NCBI GenBank assembly: GCA_025093555.1 | Contig: JAIWNF010000179.1 | Location: forward strand, 1 to 15,670 | Reading direction: 5' to 3' | Source: Circinella umbellata | Taxonomy: Eukaryota; Mucoromycota; Mucoromycetes; Mucorales; Lichtheimiaceae | Length of the DNA stretch: 15,670 nucleotides | Shown here: positions 1 to 9,202 of the stretch, in pieces | Numbering within the stretch: the first letter of the stretch is position 1 | Layout of the letters: each line of letters starts with the position of its first letter | Notes under the pieces: generated by a model | Databases searched by the model: none | Seen by the model: the letters and a program-made list of their open reading frames with translations, nothing else | Told to the model about the DNA's origin: nothing | Position numbers and translations under genes: made by a program

Positions 1-3000
1 GTCCAACAAAAAGGAAGTTTGACGAACATAAGAAGCAATGTTACATTAATCGGTATATAGAACCAACCTCCAAAAGATTCAAATCTCATCGTTTATCATC
101 GTCGTCAGCTGCCAGTAGCTCCTCAACTTCATTACAAATATTGACACCTGAAGCTGTACAGGCCCAATCTACAACACATACATCTTTTTTTTCTACATCA
201 TCTACATCATTGTCCTCACATGTACCAGTAATACAAAGTACACAGGTTACCAATAATAACAATTCAATCTCTTCAATTCTTGAGCAGGGAGCTGAACGTA
301 GCTGCTATTTTGACGACGTAGATATTGACCATTATGATTATGGAGACGACGAGAACCCAACGCAGTACATTAACACGAATGAAAATTATCTTGACCCAAA
401 CAATTCAGAAATAGGTGCCGAAACAGATGTTCAATCACTTCTTAGACGTACGAGCGATGATGCGAAATATATTGATATGAAGAATATTGGTGGTGGTAAG
501 CTTTCATCAAGTGAGCTATTAAGTCTGAAATTGATGCAAATCATCAATAGGTTCCATTTGTCAGATGCTTGTTATGAAGCCTTAGTAGCGTGGGCAAATG
601 ATGTTATAACAGTTGTTTCTGGAGATCATGATGGTAAGGTGTTTTTTAATGTTCCAAGACTAATGATAATTAAATGCTAATATTCTATCACATAGTATCA
701 ACAAATGTATTTTTTTATCATATTCTTACACCTTATCGGACCCAAACCTTGCTTAAATCCCTTTATCCAGTTCAAGAACGGTATTATGACATATGTAGAA
801 AGGGCTGCCATTTATTTATGACAGATGATCTTACAACATGCCCAAACAACAAATGCAATACTCCTCGGTATCGGGAATCGCGAAATGAAAGCAGCAAAAA
901 AGAATCATTTGCAACTATGTTGTATTTACCGGTGGCCGATCAGCTAGCTACATTTATTGCCCATTCACATACAAGAAACCTTTTACACAACAAAAAAACA
1001 TCTTCAGGAGCTCTCGAAAATATGTTCGATGGTTCGGTGATCAAGGAAAAAAATTAGAGTGATAATGACCTTGAACTTGTTTTATATGTTGATGGCTTCC
1101 AACCGTTCATTCATAGTGTAGTGTCTATGACTATTGTCCATATTGTTATCATGAACCTCCCAGACAATATGCTGTAAGTTGTAATACTATCGACAAGGAG
1201 CATCAGCTCGTGAGACTGTATTGTAAAGATGCTGACTTTTTATAATTTATTTTTATACAAGTTATAAAGATGAAAATATGATACAAGTAGCTATCATTCC
1301 AACAGCGTCTCGTGAGGGTAACCTAGATTCATTCCTCGCTCCTCTTGTTCAAGAGATGAAGGAATTGGAAACAGCAGGAATTGACGTAGTATGTGATGAT
1401 GGAGAACAACGCCACTATAAAGCACACTTGATCATGGCTACTGGTGATATCCCAGGTTGTGCATCTCTATGCCATCACAACGGCCATATGTCTTATTTTG
1501 GTTAGTATCGTTGTAGAACTACAGCAGCATTATGTATAGAAAAGTCTTTAACTAAGAACTCCAATTTAGGCTGCCGTATTTGTTTAATTGAAGGATTACA
1601 ACTTGAAAGCCCAAAATCAAAGGATCGACGTGATCCAGACACTGGAAATAGTAACACTCGTGCTGGATTTGGCATGTATTTTCCTGGGAATGAAGAATTG
1701 GATCCTATACGTTCTGGACTTGATTTTAAGATTGGAGATAAGGTATTTTTTTTGCTGTTTTTTTCTTCTTAACTATTAGTCAAGTATTGAATTTGTACTT
1801 TATAGGACCATAACATCAAATCACCAACCCCGTTCGCTGAATTACAATCATTCTCAGGTGCTTTCTTTTGGGGGCTCGATGAAATGCACTTATTTGGTTA
1901 TAACATTAGTCCAAGTATCTTTGGGTGGATCACAAACTCAATTTTATGTACTCCATATTTGCTGGACAAAACTCGGAGAACTGCTGTCAGTCATGCAATA
2001 TCAAGGTCTAGCTCGACATGGCCAGGAACATTTGATGGAATGATGAAAGGTTTTTTCTTCTTCCTTTTATGTATTCATATGTATACAAATATGTATTTAT
2101 CCTCTAACCTCTTTAACACATCAATTATTATTAGATGTGCTGACTACAACTAAAAATGCTAGAGCTATTGATTTTATTGATTTACTCGTATATGTTGTTC
2201 CTACTATTATAATTGAACAGCTTGAATTGACTGATTGTCCTGAAGAGGCAATATTTGCTATTGCATCTCTTGTGAAAGCGTGTTCTTTGTCATTGTCATG
2301 GCCCATTACTACAGCAGATATCGAATCCATTGAACAGTAAGTAGAAGATAATAGGGAATATTAGTACCATGGAAAAAACACATATACTGACTGATATACA
2401 GAGAAATCAAACACTGGCATAGTTTTGCGATCAACAAACTTCCATATAATCTTTATACAATTAATTTTCATTATATTCGCCATGTACCTGACATTCTTCG
2501 TTTGTATGGACCATTAAGAGGTTTTGGAGCAAGATGTATGGAGCGAGCTGTCGGCCTCTTTGACAAACTAATTAAATCCACAAAAGTACCAGGTGTTAAT
2601 GCAGGGAATCAACTAACAATGGTAGCAGCCAATCGATTTCAAAACAGAACAAACAATCAAGAAATTCTTATAACTGATGATAACAACGATATAGACAACA
2701 TCAGAAACGATGCTTTTTTTTCTAATGATATAAATAATGGACTGGAACAATTGTGGGGGCCTCATTTGCCCAAGTCATCAACAGACATGTTTTTTGATGC
2801 TTATAACTTGATGCGTTACGTTCGCAATTTTTGGGCTCGCGTACGAAAAATGAAAGCAAATTCATTACCTCCTCTGAATAAGGATATCACCATTGGAAAG
2901 CGTTTATTTATGAAAAAAACAACATACGACTGTAAACTTCCACTTGATTCTGACAAAAATGGGACGTTTTTGAAGCTCAACTTACCAGTCGACAAGAATG

Positions 3001-3400
3001 CATATCGAGGTATAGGTAGTGAGGATAACAGTGAGATGAAAACTTTTTTTGGCGAAGCAATTCTTTTCTTTAGCCATCGATACATGTGTAAGTACATAGT
3101 AGTAACAATACTTTTTACTTGTCCTTTTTTTTATTTTTATTAATAACATTATCAAACTATATAGCTGAGACACGGTTGTTATGTTTGGTGAATCTTGATC
3201 AAGGAACGCGACTGACAAAATATGGATATCCTTGTGGAAAGACAGGGCACGGTTCAATTGATCGTTTATATGTTTGTGATGCTTCAGAAATTGTTTGTCT
3301 GGTTGGAGTTTTGACGTCAACGAAAGAAAATTTATTTTATTATGTGTATGAGGATATGATGAAGGAACCAATTGTTTTAGGAGAAATAAAAAGATTATAA
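1..3400 (+). pseudogene. CACTA/EnSpm-type (Tnp2 family) transposase, 5'-partial, one internal stop
   Basis: DDE-type DNA transposase of the CACTA/CMC group, expected to act in the nucleus by cut-and-paste. The frame is open from base 3, so the true start lies left of the window. Introns are 634-695, 1174-1261, 1501-1569, 1743-1805, 2050-2134, 2337-2401 and 3088-3164, all GT..AG. The exons sum to 2889 nt, exactly 963 codons, ending at TAA 3398-3400. Visible parts are a Ser/Thr-rich N-terminal region, a C..C...C....C zinc knuckle (CRKGC...CPNNKC), LYVDGFQPF, GDIPGCASLCHHNGHMSYFGCRICLIEG (split by intron 3), GLDEMHLFGYNI, and YGPLRGF..RCMERAVG with VPGVNAGN. I propose catalytic Asp at 1091-1093, Asp at 1878-1880 and Glu at 2541-2543 by analogy with the Tnp2 family. 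The one visible lesion is TAG 1055-1057, 12 codons before the first Asp. No terminal inverted repeats were identified. Alternative labels are Plavaka or another CMC lineage. Confidence 0.88.
1055..1057 (+). other. In-frame TAG stop in the Tnp2 transposase gene
   Basis: The frame before it (ending FDGSVIKEKN) and after it (SDNDLELVLYVDGF) is the same, and both halves fit the family block that runs from a FDG..+ motif into the catalytic DGF. No credible intron can remove it, because GT..AG pairs around it would be under 40 bp. It therefore looks like a simple nonsense change. Confidence 0.8.
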
Positions 3401-3405
3401 ATAAA
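3400..3405 (+). terminator. Poly(A) signal AATAAA of the Tnp2 gene
   Basis: AATAAA overlaps the last base of the transposase stop codon (TATAAATAAATA context). In a compact fungal gene this is a plausible 3'-end processing signal. It is inferred from sequence only. Confidence 0.45.
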
Positions 3406-3438
3406 TATAGTGGAATTACACATCAATTCTTTTTTGAA

Positions 3439-3455
3439 ATCTAGTTAATCTAGAT
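3439..3455. repeat. Short inverted repeat ATCTAG-5-CTAGAT
   Basis: A perfect 6-bp inverted repeat with a 5-nt spacer lies just downstream of the Tnp2 gene. It may be a 3'-UTR hairpin or chance in AT-rich DNA. Confidence 0.35.
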
Positions 3456-3590
3456 AAACCATACATTCCTTTAGCTACCAGTTTGTATCTGTTAGTGGTT
3501 ATTGGTGCATGTCATCAATGTAAACAGAGCGTAAAGATGTTTACAAAAAACAGACATAACTGATGACCACAGGTAATCTCTGTTTACTGC

Positions 3591-3734
3591 TGTTCTCATC
3601 TGTGAATCTCTGTTCGGAACAGAAGTTCACCAGAAAAGCACAGGGATTCACAGAGTGCGATCTGTTCTCATCTGTGAATCTCTGTTCGGAACAGAAGTTT
3701 ACCAGAAAAGCATAGGGATTCACAGTTCGATTTT
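3591..3734. repeat. Two tandem 72-bp units with internal inverted repeats
   Basis: Unit 1 is 3591-3662 and unit 2 is 3663-about 3734. The first 63 bases differ at only two positions; the last bases differ more, with a small deletion in unit 2. Each unit contains CTGTGAATC near the start and GATTCACAG near the end, a 9-bp inverted repeat. A smaller one, TCTGTT-CGG-AACAGA, lies inside. The block sits between two transposase genes and runs into the first recognisable exon of the second. It could be subterminal repeats of a DNA transposon or a local duplication next to a foldback element. Confidence 0.85.
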
Positions 3735-4724
3735 ATTGACGTGAAACTTGTTGCTATTTTTTGCCAAGCTCCAAATTGTGGCGGTAAACTCCACAGTGAT
3801 GGTTTTAATTGTGATCCTATTGCGCGTCGAATTGTGGATATTGATAGGTAATAATATTATGAAGACGTAGACTATTAAATATAATTAGTATACCAAAGTA
3901 ACAAGACATTTTAATAAATATGGATAAAATTATATATATAGTTGCTTTTACATCCTTTCTCGACGCTACAGATGCTACAAATGCAGAAGACGATTAATGG
4001 TCATGATAGTGAACTCATGGATAGTCTACTATACCACATTCAATCAATATTCCCAGCCATATTAACTCATCAAGGTGGTATTTCAAGACAGCTTGCTGAT
4101 TTACTTCAGCCTTGCTTTCAAAATGCTATGGGACCGGAACGTCTACATGATCTGCTTCAAGAACTTCATCACCTTGGGTATAGTCGTCCCCAACTTACAT
4201 ATTTAACTTCAATTGATTATCAACAGCAACACGCTCCACAATTATCTTTCTTTGGAGGAAGTGGGGGAAATCAAAATCATCCATCATTTTCAAATTTTGA
4301 CGATCCATTAGGATATGCTGGTTATGTTCCATCAGCTACCTATTTACGTATGATATATACAGCAATTATGGATCAACTTCGATTATTTATGGATAAAGAA
4401 ATGATGGTGTTGGATGGTGTTGTTTTAAAAGGAGATCACATGTTTAAAATAATCAAGCATATGGCAAAAGTTGGTGGTGAATCGACATTTTATGCATTAT
4501 ATACCATATGTAACGAGTTTGAGGAGATCAGGGTCCAACTATTAGTACTGACAAAAAAAATTGGCACATTTAAAAACATCATTTGAACAAATGTTGAAGT
4601 CATATAATTTATACGGTCACCACGAACCTCAAATATTTTATACAGACAATATTGCTGGTGATAAACGATTTTTGCAAGAAACCATCCCTTCGCTAAATCA
4701 ACCTTTATCTGCTACTACAACTAC

Positions 4725-4747
4725 ATCAGCATCAGCATCAGCATCAG

Positions 4748-4838
<91 letters not shown>
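4725..4838. repeat. ATCAGC/ATC microsatellite coding poly-serine
   Basis: Four or so ATCAGC units run into about 30 ATC units. In the gene's frame (TCA/GCA codons) this gives Ser-Ala alternation and then a run of about 30 serines, followed by a Thr/Asn-rich stretch. It lies in the linker between the second core Asp (FYTDN) and the exonuclease domain, a place where a flexible linker would be tolerated. The antisense reading gives poly-methionine, which is meaningless. Confidence 0.95.
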
Positions 4839-4840
<2 letters not shown>

Positions 4841-4965
4841 CAATAACAAACACCACCAACAATAATTCAAAATATATATCACTTCCAGATCACATTTCTC
4901 CTCATTATATTCGTACAGCCAGTGATGCAAACATAGCTATTGAACAAATATTAAGTGATATCTAG

Positions 4966-5460
4966 GATGGTCGATCAATAACAATTGGTTTTGATACCGA
5001 ATGAAACTATAATAAAGTTACAAAATACATTGGAAAGACGGCTGTCGTACAAATTGCATATAATGATTTGCTATTAATTTTACCTATATTGCATTATGGA
5101 GAACTACCCGAAAAGCTGATCGATTTATTAAAAAGTAACAATGTTGTTAAAGTTGGGCGTAATGTGAGGAACGACCTTGCAAAGATCAATCGTGACTATC
5201 AAGTTGACACCGATAGAAGACATGTAGTAGAGCTAGGCTCATTTGCAAAAGAAAAAGGAGCTGTTCAAGATGGTAGAACCAACTTGTCAAACATTTGTGC
5301 TGCTGTATTAGGGTTACCTTTATACAAAGGGGATGATGATAGATTAAGTAATTGGGAAAGTCCATTACTGTCACCAAATCAAATATATTATGCTGGACTC
5401 GATGCTTGGGTATCTTTAAATGTGTACAATAGTTTGATTGAACGTAGCAAGAATTTAAGA
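4966..5460 (+). other. WRN/RNase D-like 3'-5' exonuclease domain (DEDDy) within the second transposase pseudogene
   Basis: A DEDD-superfamily 3'-5' exonuclease fold is recognisable from its three motifs in order. ExoI is IGFDTE (D and E at 4993-5001, followed at once by TGA where family members usually have Trp). ExoII is VKVGRNVRNDLAKI, with the Asp of NDL. ExoIII is YYAGLDAW, the Y-x3-D form typical of the DEDDy subgroup shared by WRN, RNase D and DNA polymerase proofreading domains. All metal-binding acidic residues expected by analogy are still present. The domain is in one frame from 4966, apart from the TGA at 5002-5004. Confidence 0.85.
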
Positions 5461-7500
5461 AAGCACGATTATATATCCAATGATTACATCCAACCAACAG
5501 CCCCTACAACAAATTCTTCGTCAATATATCAAGATGATAATCAAGGTCAGGAGTATTTGGATTCTGATTTATTATTGTATGATGAAGATATTTTTGAAGA
5601 ACAACTCGAAGAAGAAGTAATAGAGCAAAATGAAAATTATGGCATAACAAGAATTTTGAAAGACCCATTTCATTTAATAGCGCAGCTCAAAGTACCCAAA
5701 AAACACAGTCTGGGTATATACATTTTTAAAACATTACATATAGCTTGGATCATGTTGCTGAAAATATAAATAACATGAGGCATCTTTATATACATATCGA
5801 ATTTCATTATTTTTTATATAGCAAAGGAATTTGCACGTCGTTCACGCGATGCGCTATTTGTAATAGATAAAGATGACAGAAGAAGGATTGAAATGTATTT
5901 GCAAAGTCAAAATATCACATTCAAGTATATGTTATCAAAAAATCCAGCTTGGGCCTTGAAACGAGTAAAACGGGTAATCCCTCCACCAAATGAACTGTGT
6001 CCTGTTGTTGAATTGCTATTCCAAGAATATGGTCAACAAAAATGCTCACTAATGAATCGTACATTATTTGACGATCAAACTTGGAAGCAAGCTGAAAATG
6101 TTTTGAATACAATTCGATGTGGCTATGTATCAGATCCTCCAGGTGTGTCATTCTATTTTGAAATTGGCAGAGACAAAAACCAATTACCTTTGTATAGGTG
6201 CACTCGTGGGACCAACACTCTTGAGGGGGGTGTTCATATAAATATCATTCGAAAGTTTGCTTCATTTGGGGCCGGGCCTAAATTAACTGATTGTATCCTT
6301 GCTGATTATCGTTTATGACGCAATAAGGCAATATCCATGTATGGAGAATTAGTTGCATTAATTTTTTGTTGATGGTTGTAAGCTGACTACTTTATTTTCT
6401 AGGCTAGTATGAAAACAGATATAAAACAAGACATCAGGGCCACTGTGATCCATGGCTAACAGAATCAATTAATATTTTATGTCAAAAGTATGGGATGAAC
6501 ACACTAGATCCACGATTTAATGGTGGATATACTAATGGACGATTGCGTCTGACGTCAGGTCAGGAATCCTTTGGCATTACAGCAATACGAGAAGAAATAT
6601 CGAGATCACTCAACATGCACCATATACCACAACAACTTCCAGATACCACTGTACTACTCTAATGTTGATTTCTATTAGTATTCACTTATCCATACCCACT
6701 GGCATTATGAATAATCTGAGAGGAGCATTATATAATTATCTCGCAACAAAGCAACACGTTAAAAAAGCAGTATTGCCACTACACGCACAACTAGAATTCA
6801 AAAAAATTGCGCTGTATACATAATCATAATCAATCATCTATCAATTGGAATGAATTAGCATGCGAATGGAATAACATTGTAAATACTGGTATGGCACCAT
6901 ATACCCTCTTTTACAAATCACCTGAACACCTTGAATCATTTTATAACTCTTGTTGGAAAAAGAGAAACGTGGCATACAATAGTATAATGAATAGCAATGG
7001 TGTATGTGAAACCATGGAATATCAATTGCAATCCCCTGATAGATCATATGAAGTTATATCTGCACAATACCCTACCCCTTTACGTATTAATGCTTCTATT
7101 AATCCTCAAGATGGAATACCTGTTTCACCTGCTGCTATTTCATCTTCCTTACAATCGTCATCATCATCATTATCATCGTCACTAAATCCCACAGCAGAAA
7201 ACACATCAATATTATCACAAACAATAGTACCACAGTCATTATATATCAATAACTGCCGAAGCAGTGGGGGAATCATTACAACCTCGACAATATTACCAAG
7301 AAAAAGAACACGAAGATCAAAAAAGAAAACTAGTAATACCACTACTAACCAACCATCATCTCCAACTCCATATAGAAGAATCTTACCATTTCCATCACCA
7401 GAAGTATTCTTAAATTCTCCCCATCAAACTCCATAATTTATATCACTCAAATATTTATATTTATTTACCTACTGAGTGCATTGAAATAATACATAATTCA

Positions 7501-7506
7501 AATAAA
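7501..7506 (+). terminator. Poly(A) signal AATAAA of the exonuclease-transposase gene
   Basis: AATAAA lies 65 bases after the TAA that ends the last recognisable exon (7434-7436). Position and motif fit a 3'-end signal. It is inferred from sequence only. Confidence 0.4.
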
Positions 7507-8220
7507 ACGATATGTGATAGTAAACTACTGTACTATCAGTTTTGTTCTACAAGCTAAAACTTGGGTTTTTAATAACGAGGGTAATTCATATTATGTATAA
7601 TCACAGCCCTGCAAGTTCCATACTTCTTCCATCTTTTTTATACTTCAAAGAAAAGAGGTCTAGTTATCAATATCATTTATGAACTGATTAGTATAATAAC
7701 TAAACAATAGTTGATTTTAAACAATGATTATAAATTTTCTTTTTCCCTAGACATATTACCCGGGCCAAAAAAGAACATACATATATCATATACACATCTC
7801 AAAAACTATTATTGGAAGAGAAAAAAAAACTTTTTATTTCAAAATATAGTATATTGTTATATCATTATACTTCTAAGCTATGTATTTCCTATATTACTAG
7901 CTATCTATTTATATAACGATACCTGATACTCTTCTGTGGAATACTATTACTACCTGCTACAATATAACTCTTGGTAAACGCGTACTAATTATTCACAGGA
8001 ATAACGAATGTACATGGTAGTGAAAATGAAACTAAAAAAAAAAAAATTTAGAGCATTTAATCAATAACGGCAAGAAAAAAAATATGATATTAAAAGTACT
8101 TACGGTTTATAATCGATTATTGAAAGCAGATGAAAAAAAGGTCTTATACCAAAATATTTACTATAGAATAAAATATTAACAAAAAATCAGTAAGAATATA
8201 ACTTATATAGAAAGTAGAAG
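7507..8220. other. AT-rich intergenic DNA, nothing recognised
   Basis: Low-complexity A/T-rich sequence with several homopolymer runs (for example 12 A's around 8034-8046). Open frames here are short, rich in Tyr/Ile/Lys and look random. No RNA gene or repeat was recognised. Confidence 0.7.
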
Positions 8221-8400
8221 CAATGTAAGAATGTGGGAAAGCTCACACGGTTTTAAAGAAGTAGCCACATACCTTCAAAGTAAACCATACGTAAGCGCAT
8301 TGTTATGTTACACACATTCTCGGAACGATACCAAGAGTAAGATCACTGACGCGGCCCTAATGGCTAGCTGTTATGAATGCAGTCCATTAGCTATGATGTT
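8221..8400. other. GC-elevated island with nested inverted repeats, possible structured RNA
   Basis: This 180-bp stretch stands out from the surrounding AT-rich DNA. AGAATGTG (8228-8235) pairs with CACATTCT (8313-8320), and CTAATGG (8357-8363) pairs with CCATTAG (8384-8390). No convincing open frame, tRNA boxes or known snRNA consensus is visible. It could be an unrecognised non-coding RNA, a relic of an exon, or chance. Confidence 0.3.
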
Positions 8401-8780
8401 TGGTATATGAAAAAAATGTTTTTATACAAATATTGAGCTCATAAAAATCATAATTGCTTACCTGAGCATAATAAAGTATTATAGATGACCAATAAACATA
8501 AAAGAGTATAAGATGTAATAGAAAGAGAAAGGTGATGCTAGCTTGGCACTGAGTTAGAGTATAAAGAAAAAAAAGCATATACATTTAGTATTGATAAAAA
8601 AAACACTAGATTGAGCAAGTGTCAAAATGCAAAAAAAAAATAGTAATGGTACTTTCTTACCGCTCCACAATAAAGTCAAAGGGGTCATACCAAGGCACCA
8701 TATAATTATAGAACAAAATAGAAATAAGTCTTGTATTATGCCGTACTGGTTAAGTTCTTTATCCTAGAAATGAGATGTAT
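8401..8780. other. AT-rich intergenic DNA, nothing recognised
   Basis: No coding pattern, RNA gene or clear repeat was found. The minus-strand open frame here is hydrophobic and Tyr/Leu-rich, in the way random AT-rich DNA translates. Confidence 0.65.
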
Positions 8781-8787
8781 AAATGTG

Positions 8788-8886
8788 TAAGAAAAATAAA
8801 AAAGTAAATGAAGTATGGGAAAGAGAAAGTGAAAGAAAAGAAAAAAAGGGGATTTTTTTCAAACAGAAAAAGAAAGAAAAAAAAGG
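8788..8886 (+). promoter_or_regulatory. Purine-rich (GA) tract upstream of the 227-residue gene
   Basis: A strongly strand-asymmetric run of A and G about 320-415 bp before the ATG at 9203. The reverse strand is a pyrimidine tract of the kind often found in fungal promoters. An E-box-like CAGCTG follows near 8928. A regulatory role is inference. Confidence 0.3.
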
Positions 8887-9010
8887 CAATGTTTTTGATC
8901 AATTACCATTTTCAGATTTAAAGCAACAGCTGTCCAAATTTGTATTATTATCGATATCTCAGGTATCAAAATAATAATACTTTTCAAGTATAACCCGTAT
9001 AATGCAAAAG

Positions 9011-9018
9011 TATAAATA
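9011..9018 (+). promoter_or_regulatory. TATA box TATAAATA of the 227-residue gene
   Basis: TATAAATA followed by AGGC lies 185 bp upstream of the ATG at 9203. A pyrimidine-rich stretch (about 9051-9095) that could hold the transcription start follows. The spacing would give a 5' leader of about 100-160 nt. Confidence 0.45.
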
Positions 9019-9202
9019 TAGGCAAGGAAACAACGATATATTTCGATAATAACCTTTCTCTTCTTTAACATCAATCCTTTTCTATTTTTTTTACCTTGGA
9101 TCTAACGTATGTAGTAATTGATATATTTGTTTTAGTTGAACAATATTTTTTTGTCATTATAATTATCAACACTGAATATTAACAACTTGCCTTTTTTTAA
9201 GG

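Larger units (their letters stand above)
3726..7436 (+). pseudogene. DDE transposase-like gene with an inserted 3'-5' exonuclease domain, multiply broken
   Basis: Probable transposase of the fungal family combining a region I believe is catalogued as DUF6729 with a 3'-5' exonuclease. Exons are about 3726-3847, 3942-5713, 5822-6351 and 6408-7436; introns are 3848-3941, 5714-5821 and 6352-6407 (weak donor GTTGCA). Order of parts: a Cys-rich N-terminus (FCQAPNCGG..LHSDGF, ARRIVDID, RYRCYKC); a core with KGDHMFKIIKH (Asp 4434-4436), NEFEEIR and FYTDN (Asp 4645-4647); a poly-Ser linker; an exonuclease domain; DPFHLIAQLKVPKKHSL; CTRGTNTLEGG (Glu 6223-6225); a WNELACEWN block; and a low-complexity tail with a basic nuclear-localisation-like PRKRTRRSKKK (7296-7328). 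Lesions are a -1 shift near 3985, +1 in the A-run 4553-4560, TAG 4963, TGA 5002, TGA 6316, a frame break in 6660-6705 and +1 in the A-run 6800-6806. The 5' end could not be placed. Confidence 0.82.

Noticed and set aside
1020..1060. A tiny intron that would remove the TAG at 1055
   Set aside because: The possible GT..AG pairs give introns of about 20-34 bp with poor donors. The tested ones break the frame or are far shorter than every other intron here.
3541..3723. Minus-strand frame with an internally repeated peptide
   Set aside because: The repetition is only the 72-bp DNA repeat translated on the wrong strand. No gene structure surrounds it.
4721..4930. Minus-strand open frame with a long poly-methionine run
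   Set aside because: It is the antisense of the ATC microsatellite inside the transposase pseudogene, and the sense strand carries recognisable protein motifs on both sides.
6651..6678. A 28-bp intron to explain the frame break after the third pseudogene stop
   Set aside because: It is too short, and joining at its acceptor still does not give the frame that reads MNNLRGALYNYL, so a real lesion is more likely.
1..7506. CACTA terminal inverted repeats bounding the transposase genes
   Set aside because: CACTA and TAGTG strings occur at several places, but none extends into a matching pair with a 3-bp target duplication. The left end is outside the window.
8321..8335. GGAACGATAC, identical to ten bases of the U6 snRNA core
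   Set aside because: The ACAGAGA box and the rest of the U6 consensus do not follow, so a ten-base match alone is likely chance.
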